A stretch of 64,000 nt of DNA from Anaerolineae bacterium. GTDB taxonomy: Bacteria > Chloroflexota > Anaerolineae > Aggregatilineales > Aggregatilineaceae. Position 1 is the first letter of the stretch. Every line of letters begins with the position of its first letter. Of the stretch, positions 1 to 8,753 are shown piece by piece. The DNA lies in contig JAHDLB010000005.1 of the NCBI GenBank assembly GCA_018432315.1, positions 1-64,000 of the forward strand, read 5' to 3'. The notes under the pieces are model-generated. The model was not told where the DNA came from, did no database searches, and was given only the letters and a program-made list of their open reading frames with translations. Position numbers and translations under genes: made by a program.

Positions 1-201
1 CGAGATCGAGCCAGCCTGAGAGAGTGCCCCATGCGACGCCCTTTCTATTGAAGCATCACCTGCCATCTGGACCGGTTCGTCATCACCCTGCTGTGCATCG
101 AATTCCTGGATGAATTCGTCTTCAGCGCGCGCGAAGCCGCGTGGCCGCTGATCCGCGACGACTTCGCGCTGACCTACACGCAGATCGGCCTGCTGCTCGG
201 C

Positions 202-1248
202 GTGCCGGGCATCGTCGCCGCCCTGGTCGAGCCGTTCCTCGGCATCCTGGCCGACATCTGGCGGCGGCGCGTGCTAATCGTCGGCGGCGGCGTGGTCTTC
301 GGCCTCACCCTGCTGCTGATCGCCGCGGGCCATCACTTCTGGGCGCTCATGTTCGCCTTCGCCGTGCAGTACCCGGCGTCCGGCGCGTTCGTGAGCGTCT
401 CGCAGGCCGCGCTGATGGATCACGATCCGGCCCGCCGCGAGCACAACATGGCCCGCTGGACTTTCGCCGGATCGGTCGGCGTCGTCGCCGGGCCGCTCAC
501 CCTGGGGGCGGCCATGCTCGCGGGCGGGACGTGGCGCGAGTTGTTCGCCGTCTTCGCCGCCCTGACGTTCGTCCTGGCCGCTGCGGCGTACCGCCACCGC
601 TATCCCAATCACCGCCACCCGCCGGACGAGCGCAGCGCGAGCGCCGGTCCGGGTGACGATCCTGCCCCGCTGACCTTCCGCGACGGGCTGCGGCAGGCGC
701 TGCGAGCCTTGCGCCGGCGCGACGTGCTGCGCTGGATCGCGCTGCTCCAGTTCTCCGACCTGATGCTGGACGTTCTCTACGGCTTCCTGGCGCTGTACTT
801 CGTGGACGTAGTCGGCCTCACCGCGTCGCAGGCCAGCCTCGCGGTCGCCGTGTGGACGGGCGTCGGCCTGGTGGGCGACTTCCTGATCATCCCCCTGCTG
901 GAGCGCGTCCCCGGCCTGGCCTACCTGCGCGTTAGCGCCGCCGTGGTATTGATCGTTTTCCCGGCGTTCCTGCTCGCGCCGTGGTTCGCGATCAAGCTGG
1001 CACTGCTGGGGGCGCTGGGGCTGCTCAACGCGGGCTGGTACGCCATCTTGATGGCGAAGCTCTACGCCGCCATGCCCAACCAGAGCGGCACGGCGCTGGC
1101 AGTCAACAACGTGGGCGGCCTGGCCGGCAGCCTGATTCCACTGGGCCTGGGCGCGGTGGCGCAGGTCGCCGGGCTGGGCGCGGCGTTGTGGCTGCTGCTG
1201 GCGGGCCCGGTCGCGCTGCTGGTGGGGCTGCCCCGCCGCGCCGAATAA
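202..1248 (+). CDS. MFS transporter (N-terminus uncertain)
   Basis: Hydrophobic protein with repeated membrane segments and the MFS loop between TM2 and TM3 (GILADIWRRR). It is a major-facilitator permease of unknown substrate. The GTG at 202 is the first standard start, but the same frame reads convincing MFS sequence further upstream (a segment containing EFLDEFVFSAREAAWP, from about 70). Only a TGA at 49-51 separates this from an ATG at 31. Either a CTG near 67 starts the protein, or a nonsense change or sequencing error has cut the true N-terminus. The C-terminal half is a normal six-helix bundle. Confidence 0.7.
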   Translation: MPGIVAALVEPFLGILADIWRRRVLIVGGGVVFGLTLLLIAAGHHFWALMFAFAVQYPASGAFVSVSQAALMDHDPARREHNMARWTFAGSVGVVAGPLTLGAAMLAGGTWRELFAVFAALTFVLAAAAYRHRYPNHRHPPDERSASAGPGDDPAPLTFRDGLRQALRALRRRDVLRWIALLQFSDLMLDVLYGFLALYFVDVVGLTASQASLAVAVWTGVGLVGDFLIIPLLERVPGLAYLRVSAAVVLIVFPAFLLAPWFAIKLALLGALGLLNAGWYAILMAKLYAAMPNQSGTALAVNNVGGLAGSLIPLGLGAVAQVAGLGAALWLLLAGPVALLVGLPRRAE

Positions 1249-1269
1249 AGTTAATTTTCGTCGTCCAAA

Positions 1270-1298
1270 TTGACTCTTTTAGACAGGCTTGCTAAACT
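1270..1298 (+). promoter_or_regulatory. Sigma70-type promoter of the Fe-S carrier gene
   Basis: TTGACT at 1270-1275 and TAAACT at 1293-1298 are separated by 17 nt in an AT-rich gap after the MFS gene. The start codon at 1347 follows at a normal leader distance. Confidence 0.5.
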
Positions 1299-1346
1299 AT
1301 GCCATAATAAAGGCAGTTCGCAGAAGCACCCATATTTTAGGAGAAC

Positions 1347-1793
1347 ATGATGGCTGACGTTACTCACACCGACATACCACTGACCCCAGCCGGAGTCGAG
1401 GCCCCCATCCTGACGATGACGCCCACTGCCGCGGACAAGGTGCGCGAGCTGCTCACCGAGCGCAACCTGCCCAATCATGGGCTGCGCGTGTTCGTGCAGG
1501 GCGGCGGCTGCTCGGGCCTGTCGTATGGCATGGCTTTCGAAGAGAACATTTACCCGCAGGATAACATCGTCGAGTCCGACGGCATTCGGCTGATCATCGA
1601 TCCCACCAGCCTGATGTACATGCAGGGGGCGGAGATCGATTACGTGGACAGCCTGATGGGCGGCGGGTTCGCCATCAACAATCCCAACGCGGTGTCGTCC
1701 TGCGGCTGCGGCCACTCGTTCCGCACCGGCGAAGAGGACGCCGCTGCCGACGCGGGCGGCGGGTGTGGCTGCGGCAGCGGCGGCTGCCACTGA
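1347..1793 (+). CDS. A-type iron-sulfur cluster carrier (HesB/IscA/ErpA family)
   Basis: Family members accept Fe-S clusters from the assembly machinery and pass them to apoproteins in the cytoplasm. The three ligand cysteines are visible: one in GGGCSGLSYGM and two in the CGCG motif of SSCGCGHSF. A strong AGGAGAA ribosome site precedes the ATG. At 148 aa it is longer than the usual 105-120 aa. The extra length is an N-terminal lead of about 25 aa and an unusual tail rich in Gly, Cys and His (GGGCGCGSGGCH), which could bind metal. It is transcribed alone. Confidence 0.9.
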   Translation: MMADVTHTDIPLTPAGVEAPILTMTPTAADKVRELLTERNLPNHGLRVFVQGGGCSGLSYGMAFEENIYPQDNIVESDGIRLIIDPTSLMYMQGAEIDYVDSLMGGGFAINNPNAVSSCGCGHSFRTGEEDAAADAGGGCGCGSGGCH

Positions 1794-1848
1794 GTCCGGT
1801 TTCGGACGAAATTGGCGAGGCCGCGCGCGTGCGCGGCCTCGTTTCGTT

Positions 1849-2793
1849 TCAGCCGCCGGCGCGCTCGGCAAACGGCAGCGCCGACACCGTGCCCGCTGTG
1901 GGCTGCTCCTCGTGAAGCACGGTGACGGGTGTGCCGGGCTGGTTGTGCGGACGTTTGAGCACCGCCAGTGCCACCGGCCCCAGCCGCGGCGACTCGATCG
2001 CCGACGTGATCGTCCCTGCACGCCGTCCCTCGACCTCCACCGTGTCGCCGGGCGCGGCGGGCCCCTCCAGCACCACACCCACCAGCCCGCGCGTCACCTT
2101 GTCGTAGGTGATCTGGCGCGCGATGATCTCCTGGCCGGTGTAACAGCCCTTCTCGCCCGATACAGTCTCGCTCAGCCCGACCTCCAGCGGCGTGAAATCC
2201 TCGGTCAGCTCGCCCTGCGGGCCGGGCAGCCCCTGCTCGACGCGCCACGTCTCGTAAGCCTCCGGCGCGAGCAGGCGCGCGCCCGCCGCGGCGAGCTGGT
2301 CCGCCAGGGGATCGCCCGCGCTCGCCTCCACCAGCAGCAGGGCGCCACCGCCCAGCGCGGGCGCCAGCCCGATGGCCCGCGCCGCGACGCCGCCGATCTC
2401 TCCCTCGGCGATCGCGCCCGCCCCCGGCATGGCGGCGAAACCGGGGATACGGGCCGCCCCAACGATCCGGAACTGCGCGAACCGGCTCGATTCGTCCACC
2501 GCGGTGACTTTGTCCATGAAGAAGATCCGTTTTTGAAGATAGCGCGCCGTGGCCGCGCCCTGACCGGGCAGCGTCACCACGCCGATCCCGTCCGGCTCGG
2601 GCACCAACTGCCACACGTCCAGAATGCGCGCCGTAGCCGACGTCAGCACCGTCAGCAGCGAGCGCCCCGGCCCCAACTGCCGGACGTCGTTGGTCGTCTG
2701 CCGCTGGACGAAATCGGCCCGATCCGCGCCCTGAATGCGCAGGTAGCCCGGCTCGGGCACGCGGTAGGCCAGCCAAGTCTCGGTCTGTTGCAC
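1849..2793 (-). CDS. ygfZ: YgfZ/GcvT-like folate-binding Fe-S repair protein
   Basis: The protein has a folate-binding GcvT-like N-domain and the family signature KGCYTGQE at about residues 215-222, whose cysteine is the functional residue in E. coli YgfZ. YgfZ proteins support maintenance of certain Fe-S enzymes in a tetrahydrofolate-dependent way. The GTG start at 2793 is chosen because GAGGG lies just upstream; the frame stays open to 2895 but that part lacks family similarity. It converges on the A-type Fe-S carrier gene, a sensible functional neighbour. Length of about 314 aa is normal. Confidence 0.88.
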   Translation of the reverse strand: MQQTETWLAYRVPEPGYLRIQGADRADFVQRQTTNDVRQLGPGRSLLTVLTSATARILDVWQLVPEPDGIGVVTLPGQGAATARYLQKRIFFMDKVTAVDESSRFAQFRIVGAARIPGFAAMPGAGAIAEGEIGGVAARAIGLAPALGGGALLLVEASAGDPLADQLAAAGARLLAPEAYETWRVEQGLPGPQGELTEDFTPLEVGLSETVSGEKGCYTGQEIIARQITYDKVTRGLVGVVLEGPAAPGDTVEVEGRRAGTITSAIESPRLGPVALAVLKRPHNQPGTPVTVLHEEQPTAGTVSALPFAERAGG

Positions 2794-2850
2794 GATTTCA
2801 CCCTCCGTCGCTGTGTGTCTTCGTTCTGTTTTTAGCAGCGTGACGAGCAT

Positions 2851-2878
2851 CTGCCAAGGCGGGCGATCCTGATATAAT
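2851..2878 (+). promoter_or_regulatory. Promoter of the LysM lipoprotein gene
   Basis: A perfect TATAAT at 2873-2878 follows a weak -35 (CTGCCA, 2851-2856) with 16 nt spacing. It fires rightward toward the gene at 2972. Confidence 0.5.
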
Positions 2879-2971
2879 AGGCGCTGCACGATCACAGACA
2901 GCGCGGCGGCGAGCGGAATGGCAGCGCGCCGTTAGCCCTATCGTGAAGCTCTGCGCCGAGGAGAGACTCCC

Positions 2972-4075
2972 ATGCAGAACACGTCCCGCAGTTCCGCCCG
3001 TTGGTTGGTCGCCCTGGCCGCGCTGGTGCTCGCCGCGATCGCCTGCAACCTGAGCGGCGGCAGCGACGCGACGCCCGTCCCGACAACGTTCCCCACGTCC
3101 ACGCCGCCCGCGCTGACGCCCAGCCCCCAGAGCACCGCCACGACGCAGTTCGTCATCGTCACCGCCACGCCCACCCCCACCGGCGCCGCGGTGATCAACC
3201 GGACGCTCGCCGCCCCGACGCTGACCAACTGCACGCCCCAGACCTCCTGGCCGTTGTACACGGTCGTCGCGGGCGACACCCTCAGCGGCATCGCCGAGCG
3301 CGTCGGCTCGACCGTGGCCCAGCTCGCCAGCGCCAACTGCCTGTCGAACACCGGGCTGATCTTCGTCGGCCAGCGGCTGTACGTCCCCGCGCCTCCGGCC
3401 ACCCAGACCCCAGCCGCCACCCAGGACCCGAACCAGCCCTCGTTCACCGACTACCTGACCGTCCAACCCTTCTGGCTGGACGCCATCGGCGTGGCGGTGA
3501 CGTATTCCGACGCCGTGCGCATCAACGCCGGCGAAGTGTACAACGCGGACACGGTCGATTTTTACGTCAACGACCCGGCGGGCGGCCCGGCCATTTTCAT
3601 CGGCCAGGATGCCGATCCCTGGGATGGCGCGTTCGTCGATTACAGCTTCCCGGCTGCGGGCAATTACACCTTCCAGGCCATCGCGCGTAACGACGTCGCG
3701 CAGCGCGCCAGCACCGTCTTCTCGATCCGCTACGATCCGAACTTCGTCCCGCCCGGCGGCCAGCGCAACCGGCTCACCATCTCGCCGGTGCTGGGCCAGG
3801 ACAGCGGCTTCACCCGGCTGGCCCCCGGCAGCACGGTCACCATCGCGTGGCCGGACGCGCCCGCCGGCGCGCTGCGCGTGGACTTCACGCTAGCGCCCAC
3901 CGGCACCGGGACCGGCTTCCAGGCCCAGACCATCGGCTCGGACCTGAATCCCGCCGATGGCGCGGCGATCACCTGGGGCGTCATCACCGGCGGCTCCGGG
4001 CACATCCAGGGCGTCGCGGAGATGCCGGACGGATCGACGCAAACCAGCGAACTGCTGGGCATCGTGGTCGGCTGA
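2972..4075 (+). CDS. LysM-domain lipoprotein
   Basis: An N-terminal signal peptide ends in a lipobox (AAIAC, Cys25), so the protein should be lipid-anchored outside the membrane. A Thr/Pro/Ser-rich linker (about 30-75) leads to one LysM peptidoglycan-binding module at about residues 95-139 (YTVVAGDTLSGIAERVG). The remaining 230 aa form beta-rich extracellular sequence with no catalytic motif that I recognise. The ribosome site GAGGAG precedes the ATG. The stop overlaps the next gene's start (TGATG), so the two are probably translationally coupled. Confidence 0.82.
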   Translation: MQNTSRSSARWLVALAALVLAAIACNLSGGSDATPVPTTFPTSTPPALTPSPQSTATTQFVIVTATPTPTGAAVINRTLAAPTLTNCTPQTSWPLYTVVAGDTLSGIAERVGSTVAQLASANCLSNTGLIFVGQRLYVPAPPATQTPAATQDPNQPSFTDYLTVQPFWLDAIGVAVTYSDAVRINAGEVYNADTVDFYVNDPAGGPAIFIGQDADPWDGAFVDYSFPAAGNYTFQAIARNDVAQRASTVFSIRYDPNFVPPGGQRNRLTISPVLGQDSGFTRLAPGSTVTIAWPDAPAGALRVDFTLAPTGTGTGFQAQTIGSDLNPADGAAITWGVITGGSGHIQGVAEMPDGSTQTSELLGIVVG

Positions 4076-4923
4076 TGGCGTGGGTGATCGCGATCGGCGT
4101 GGGGCTGGCGCTGGCGGCAGGGCTGGCCTGGCTGCTGTTGATCCGCACCGAGGGCGTGTTCCTGGGCCGCCGGACGGTGATCTGGCTGTACGACGTCTAC
4201 GCCGGGCGCTACGACGGGATCAAACAGTTCGATCCCGAAACCGAACACACCTATCTGGCGGAGCCGATCTTACAGCGCATCCCCCACATCCACGCGCCGC
4301 TGGCCCTGGACGTCGCCACCGGGACCGGGCGGGTGCCGCTGGCCCTGCTCGAACAGCCGACGTTCCAGGGGCGCGTGGTCGGCCTGGACCTCAGCCGCAA
4401 GATGCTGTCCGTTGCCGCCGGGAAGCTCGCCCCGTTCGGCGCGCGCGCCGCCCTGATGCACCACCCCGCCGAACGCCTGCCGTTTCCCGATGACACGTTC
4501 GACCTCGTGACGTGCCTGGAGGCGCTCGAATTCATGATGGACCCCCTCGCCGTCCTGCGCGAGCAGGTGCGCGTGCTGCGCCCCGGCGGGCTGCTGGTGC
4601 TCACCAATCGCCAGGGGCTGGACGCCCGCCTGATGCCCGGCCACACCTTCGCTCACGACCGCTTCGAGCGCCTGCTGCGCGAGGACTTCGGCCTGGAGTA
4701 CGTCGCCATCGATCCCTGGCAGGTCGATTACCGGATCGTGTGGGCCACCAAGCCCGGTTACGCGCCGCCCGCCGGGCCGCTCCCCCTGGCGGAGATCTGG
4801 CAGTGCCCGCGCTGCGCCGCCATCGCGATGGTGCCGGTCGCGGGCGGGTGGCGCTGCCTGGACTGCGAAACGCGCGTGCCGCTCGGCCCCGACGGCGTGA
4901 TCGAGGCCGCCGCCGCGCGATGA
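4075..4923 (+). CDS. Membrane-tethered class I SAM methyltransferase with zinc-ribbon tail
   Basis: An N-terminal hydrophobic segment (about 1-22) precedes a Rossmann methyltransferase domain with motif I LDVATGTGRVP and motif IV in FDLVTCLEALEF. The C-terminus carries two CxxC pairs (CPRC and CLDC) that look like a zinc ribbon. The ATG overlaps the lipoprotein stop. The substrate cannot be told; the ubiquinone/menaquinone methyltransferase-like fold is only a broad family match. The added anchor and ribbon are unusual for this family. Confidence 0.78.
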   Translation: MAWVIAIGVGLALAAGLAWLLLIRTEGVFLGRRTVIWLYDVYAGRYDGIKQFDPETEHTYLAEPILQRIPHIHAPLALDVATGTGRVPLALLEQPTFQGRVVGLDLSRKMLSVAAGKLAPFGARAALMHHPAERLPFPDDTFDLVTCLEALEFMMDPLAVLREQVRVLRPGGLLVLTNRQGLDARLMPGHTFAHDRFERLLREDFGLEYVAIDPWQVDYRIVWATKPGYAPPAGPLPLAEIWQCPRCAAIAMVPVAGGWRCLDCETRVPLGPDGVIEAAAAR

Positions 4924-4952
4924 CTCCTGGCCTGAGCGCGGCGGTCAAAATG

Positions 4953-4961
4953 TGCTACAAT
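4953..4961 (+). promoter_or_regulatory. Extended -10 promoter of argS
   Basis: TGCTACAAT at 4953-4961 is a TGN-extended -10. No good -35 is seen. Its position rules out the ATG at 4952 as the argS start. Confidence 0.45.
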
Positions 4962-5011
4962 GGCGCGGTGTTTTTGCATCCAACCGCCTGTTCTGCCGAG
5001 GAGTGTTGTTC

Positions 5012-6721
5012 GTGAACCTGATACCTCCGCACCTTGCCACCCTGCTCCGCGACGCCATCCAGCGCGCCCAGGCAGCGGGTGATTTGCCCGAATTCGACCT
5101 TCCCGAAAGCGTGCCCGTCCAGCGCAGCGGCAAGCCGGAGCTGGGCGATTTCGCCAGCCCGGTCGCCATGCAGCTCGCCAAGGCCGCGCGCCGCAAACCG
5201 TTGGACATCGCGCAGGCGATCGCGCGCCATGCCGCCGCGCCGGACTACATCGACCGCGTCGAGGCGGCGCCGCCCGGCTTCATCAACATCCGCCTGTCTG
5301 ACGCGTGGGTGCTGAACCAGATCGAGGCGATCATCGCCGCCGGTGAGGACGTGTTCGCGCTGGACATCGGGCGCGGCAAGACCGCCCAGGTCGAATGTGT
5401 GAGCGCCAACCCGACCGGCCCGCTGACCGTCGGCCACACGCGCAACGGTATCATCGGCAGCACCATGGCGAACCTGCTGCGCGCCCTGGGGTATGACGTC
5501 CAGCTCGAGTACTATTTCAACAACGCGGGCCGCCAGATGCGCGTGCTCGGCCAGAGCCTGCAGGCGCGCTATTTGCAGGCGCTGGGCCGCGATGTCCCAC
5601 TGCCCGAAGACGGCTACCAGGGCGAGTACCTGGTGAGCGTGGCGCGCCAGCTTGTGACCGATCACGGTGACGCGCTGCAAGACGAGCCCTGGGAACGCTT
5701 CAAGGACGAAGCCGAAAAAGCGATGTTCGTCTGGATCGAGCGCAGCCTGGGCCGGATCAACATCCGGTTCGACACGTTCTTCAACGAAAACAGCCTCTAC
5801 GAAAACGGCAGCGTGTGGCGTGTGCTGGACCAGCTCGAAGAGCGCGGCTACATCTACCGCGCAATCGTGCGCGAGGGGGCCAGCGAGGAAGAGCGCGCCA
5901 AGATGCCGCCCGATGCCAAAGAGGCCGTCTGGTTCCGCTCGACCGCGCTCGGCGACGAGGAAGACCGCGTGCTGGTCAAGTCCAGCGGCGAGCCGACCTA
6001 CGCGCTGCCCGACATCGCCTATCACGTCGACAAGCTCGAGCGCGGTTTCGACTACCTGATCAACGTGCTGGGCACCGATCACATCATCGAGGCGCAGACC
6101 GTGGCGCGCGGCCTGCAGGCGATCGGGTACGATCCCACGCCGGTGCACGTGGTCCTCTACCAGTTCGTGACCCTGGTCGAAGGCGGCGAGCAGCGCAAGA
6201 TGAGCACCCGGCGCGGCGAGTTCGTCACGCAGGACGAGCTGGTCGACGACGTGGGCGCGGACGTCGTGCGCTATTTCATCCTGGCGCGCAGCCCGAACAG
6301 CCACCTGGAATTCGACCTCGACCTGGCCCGCCAGCACGCCAACGAAAACCCGGTCTATTACATCCAGAACGCGCACGTGCGCTGTGCGGGCATCTTCCGC
6401 CAGGCCGCCGAGCGCGGCGTAACCGACGACGGCGCGGACCTGAGCCTGCTCGGCGAGCGCGAGCGCGCCTTCGTGCGGAAGATGCTCGAAACGCCGGAAG
6501 TGCTGCTCCAGGCGTACGACGAGCTGGCCCCGCACAAACTGGCGTTCTACGCGCTGGAGCTGGCCCGCCTGTTCCACCCCATGTACGACGAGGTGCGCGT
6601 GATGCACGGCGACGTGCCCGAAGACGTGGCCCGCGCGCGCCTGCGGATGTATCGCGCCGCGCAGATCGTCTTCCGCCGCCTGCTGACGCTGATGGGCATG
6701 TCCGCACCCGAGGTCATGTAA
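5012..6721 (+). CDS. argS: Arginyl-tRNA synthetase
   Basis: Class I aminoacyl-tRNA synthetase charging tRNA-Arg. Visible features are the HIGH-region motif (PTGPLTVGHTRNG), the KMSKS-type loop KMSTRRG, the ArgS N-terminal additional domain and the C-terminal anticodon-binding DALR domain ending near PEVM. The GTG at 5012, with GAGGAG upstream, is preferred to the ATG at 4952, which sits inside the promoter. The resulting 569 aa matches the family. It may be cotranscribed with dcd, 52 nt downstream. Confidence 0.96.
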   Translation: MNLIPPHLATLLRDAIQRAQAAGDLPEFDLPESVPVQRSGKPELGDFASPVAMQLAKAARRKPLDIAQAIARHAAAPDYIDRVEAAPPGFINIRLSDAWVLNQIEAIIAAGEDVFALDIGRGKTAQVECVSANPTGPLTVGHTRNGIIGSTMANLLRALGYDVQLEYYFNNAGRQMRVLGQSLQARYLQALGRDVPLPEDGYQGEYLVSVARQLVTDHGDALQDEPWERFKDEAEKAMFVWIERSLGRINIRFDTFFNENSLYENGSVWRVLDQLEERGYIYRAIVREGASEEERAKMPPDAKEAVWFRSTALGDEEDRVLVKSSGEPTYALPDIAYHVDKLERGFDYLINVLGTDHIIEAQTVARGLQAIGYDPTPVHVVLYQFVTLVEGGEQRKMSTRRGEFVTQDELVDDVGADVVRYFILARSPNSHLEFDLDLARQHANENPVYYIQNAHVRCAGIFRQAAERGVTDDGADLSLLGERERAFVRKMLETPEVLLQAYDELAPHKLAFYALELARLFHPMYDEVRVMHGDVPEDVARARLRMYRAAQIVFRRLLTLMGMSAPEVM

Positions 6722-6772
6722 ACCGCGCGCACCGAGGAATCAGCTAGCCATGAAGAAGCGAGGAGAGACATC

Positions 6773-7327
6773 GTGGGACTGAAACCCGACCACTGGATCA
6801 AGAAAATGGCGCTCGAACAGGGCATGATCAACCCGTTCGTCGAGTCGCAGGTGCGCAACGGGGTGATCAGCTATGGCGTGTCGTCCTACGGGTACGACAT
6901 CCGCATCGCCGACGAGTTCAAGATCTTCACCAACGTGTTCAGCGCCATCGTCGATCCCAAAGACTTCGATCCGCGGTCGATGGTTGATTTCAAGGGGGAT
7001 GTGTGCATCATCCCGCCCAACTCGTTCGTGCTGGGCCGGACCATCGAATACTTCCGCATTCCGCGCGGCGTGCTGACCGTCTGCCTGGGGAAAAGCACGT
7101 ATGCACGTTGCGGGTTGATCGTCAACGTAACGCCCTTCGAGCCGGAGTGGGAAGGGTACGTCACGATGGAAATCAGCAACACGACCCCCCTGCCCGCCAA
7201 AATCTACGCCAACGAGGGCATCGCCCAGGTGCTGTTCTTCGAGGCCGACGAGGAATGCACCCTGTCGTATGCGGACAAGAAGGGCAAGTACCAGGGCCAG
7301 CAAACGATCGTCCTGCCCAAGCTCTAA
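6773..7327 (+). CDS. dcd: dCTP deaminase
   Basis: Deaminates dCTP to dUTP for dTMP synthesis. The 184-aa trimeric family core is complete: SYGYDIRI, the GKSTYARCG region and the [15 protein letters not shown] segment carrying the catalytic glutamate. The start is GTG with AGGAGAGA upstream. A short in-frame-incompatible ATG at 6750 is ignored. The C-terminus ends in [11 protein letters not shown], typical of mono-functional Dcd. The gene follows argS with 51 nt between. Confidence 0.95.
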   Translation: MGLKPDHWIKKMALEQGMINPFVESQVRNGVISYGVSSYGYDIRIADEFKIFTNVFSAIVDPKDFDPRSMVDFKGDVCIIPPNSFVLGRTIEYFRIPRGVLTVCLGKSTYARCGLIVNVTPFEPEWEGYVTMEISNTTPLPAKIYANEGIAQVLFFEADEECTLSYADKKGKYQGQQTIVLPKL

Positions 7328-7346
7328 GCCGCGCTGCATCCCATTC

Positions 7347-7372
7347 GCGAGGGGGCGCTGACGTCCCCTCGC
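7347..7372 (+). terminator. Hairpin after dcd
   Basis: An 8-bp perfect stem GCGAGGGG/CCCCTCGC with a 10-nt loop follows the dcd stop. The U-tract is poor, so termination may be inefficient. Confidence 0.4.
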
Positions 7373-7398
7373 CGTGTGGTATCCCCTGCCCATGCTGC

Positions 7399-7404
7399 TA
7401 TACT
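7399..7404 (+). promoter_or_regulatory. -10 element before the site-2 protease gene
   Basis: TATACT at 7399-7404 lies 29 nt before the ATG at 7433, after the dcd hairpin. No clear -35 is visible. Confidence 0.35.
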
Positions 7405-7432
7405 CTGAGGGCATCCAGTAAAGCAGGATTTT

Positions 7433-8653
7433 ATGAGTCTTTCCGAAACCTATTCTGAGCTCTCCGGTTCTCAAACGCCGTCACCGGGCGGCCCCGATGA
7501 CCCTCAACCTGCGGTCGATCCCAAACTGCTCCGCCTGCGCGACGCGCTGGATGGCGTCATGGATATCGCGGGCGAGCAGCACAGCTTCCAGCGCGGCGTG
7601 GGCAAGGTCTACATCTTTCGCGGCAGGCTGACCGCCCCCCCCAACGTCGCGTTCGACACCCTGCGCCAGCGCTTCGAGCGGCTCGGCTTCACGCCGATGC
7701 TCCAGCGCGACCGCGACGAAGAAGCCGTGCTCGCCGTCGAGGGCAAAATCCCCGAGCGCGGGATCAAAACCCGCTGGTGGCTGCACCTTGCGCTGCTGCT
7801 GATCACGATGGTGACGACGACCGTCATGGGCGCGGCGCTGACCGGTATCCCCCCGCGCGAAACCTGGGGGGCCCTGCGCGACTGGAACACGCCCATCCTC
7901 TGGCCGGCGCTCCGCGACGGGCTGCCCTTTTCGCTGACGCTGCTGGCGATCCTGGGCATTCACGAGATGGGCCACTACGTCGCCGCCCGGCTGCACGGCG
8001 TCAAGGTCACGCCGCCGTTCTTCATCCCGCTGCCGGTTTCCAACTCGCTGGGCACGCTGGGCGCCGTGATTCTGATCAAAAGCCCGCTCATGAACCGCCG
8101 CGCCCTGTTCGATGTGGGCGTCGCCGGGCCGCTGGCCGGGCTGGTGGTGGCGCTGCCCCTGTTCGTGATCGGCCTGCACGCCGAGCCGACGGCGGGCATC
8201 CCCCAGGCGTGGATCGAGGCGGGCATCCGGCGCGTGGCGAATCCGCCGTTGCTCGAGGCGATCGGGTCGCTCGCCGTCGACACCGCCGATCTCGACCGCA
8301 TGGTGTTCTACCGCCACCCGATGGCGCTGGCGGCGTGGTTCGGCGTCCTGCTGACCTCGCTCAACCTGCTGCCGCTCGGCCAGTTCGACGGCGGGCACGT
8401 CGCCTACGCGCTGCTGGGCCGCCGGGCGTGGCCGCTGGCACAGCTCACGTTCGCCAGCCTGTTGTTCCTGGGCCTGTTCGGGGCGTGGTTCGCGTGGCTG
8501 ATCTGGGCCTTCATGGGGCTGATGACCGGCCTGCGCCACCCCCCGCCCTTCGACGACCTCACCCCGCTGGGGCGCGTCCGGACCATCATCGGCCTCGTGA
8601 CGGTGGTGCTGTTCGCCCTGACGATCGTGCCGGTCCCCTTCTACTCCCCCTGA
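7433..8653 (+). CDS. Site-2 protease family membrane metallopeptidase (M50)
   Basis: Membrane-embedded zinc protease of the S2P/RseP type. The zinc motif HEMGH begins at about residue 177 inside a transmembrane segment. The third-ligand motif is NLLPLGQFDGGH, at about 312. About 110 N-terminal residues are soluble, followed by six or more hydrophobic segments. There is no PDZ domain, as in the EGY1/YdgP-like branch. The substrate is unknown; no anti-sigma factor gene is adjacent. It is transcribed from its own -10. Confidence 0.88.
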   Translation: MSLSETYSELSGSQTPSPGGPDDPQPAVDPKLLRLRDALDGVMDIAGEQHSFQRGVGKVYIFRGRLTAPPNVAFDTLRQRFERLGFTPMLQRDRDEEAVLAVEGKIPERGIKTRWWLHLALLLITMVTTTVMGAALTGIPPRETWGALRDWNTPILWPALRDGLPFSLTLLAILGIHEMGHYVAARLHGVKVTPPFFIPLPVSNSLGTLGAVILIKSPLMNRRALFDVGVAGPLAGLVVALPLFVIGLHAEPTAGIPQAWIEAGIRRVANPPLLEAIGSLAVDTADLDRMVFYRHPMALAAWFGVLLTSLNLLPLGQFDGGHVAYALLGRRAWPLAQLTFASLLFLGLFGAWFAWLIWAFMGLMTGLRHPPPFDDLTPLGRVRTIIGLVTVVLFALTIVPVPFYSP

Positions 8654-8753
8654 TCGCGACCGCACTATCGCCCCGCTGGCAATCGGTTATAATGAGATTC
8701 AGGCAGGGGTGTGGGCGGGTTATTGATCGGGATCATGATGCGCGGGGAGCAGC

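Noticed and set aside
6750-6782. Upstream ATG mini-ORF before dcd
   Set aside because: Ten codons overlapping the dcd ribosome site in another frame; no sign of function.
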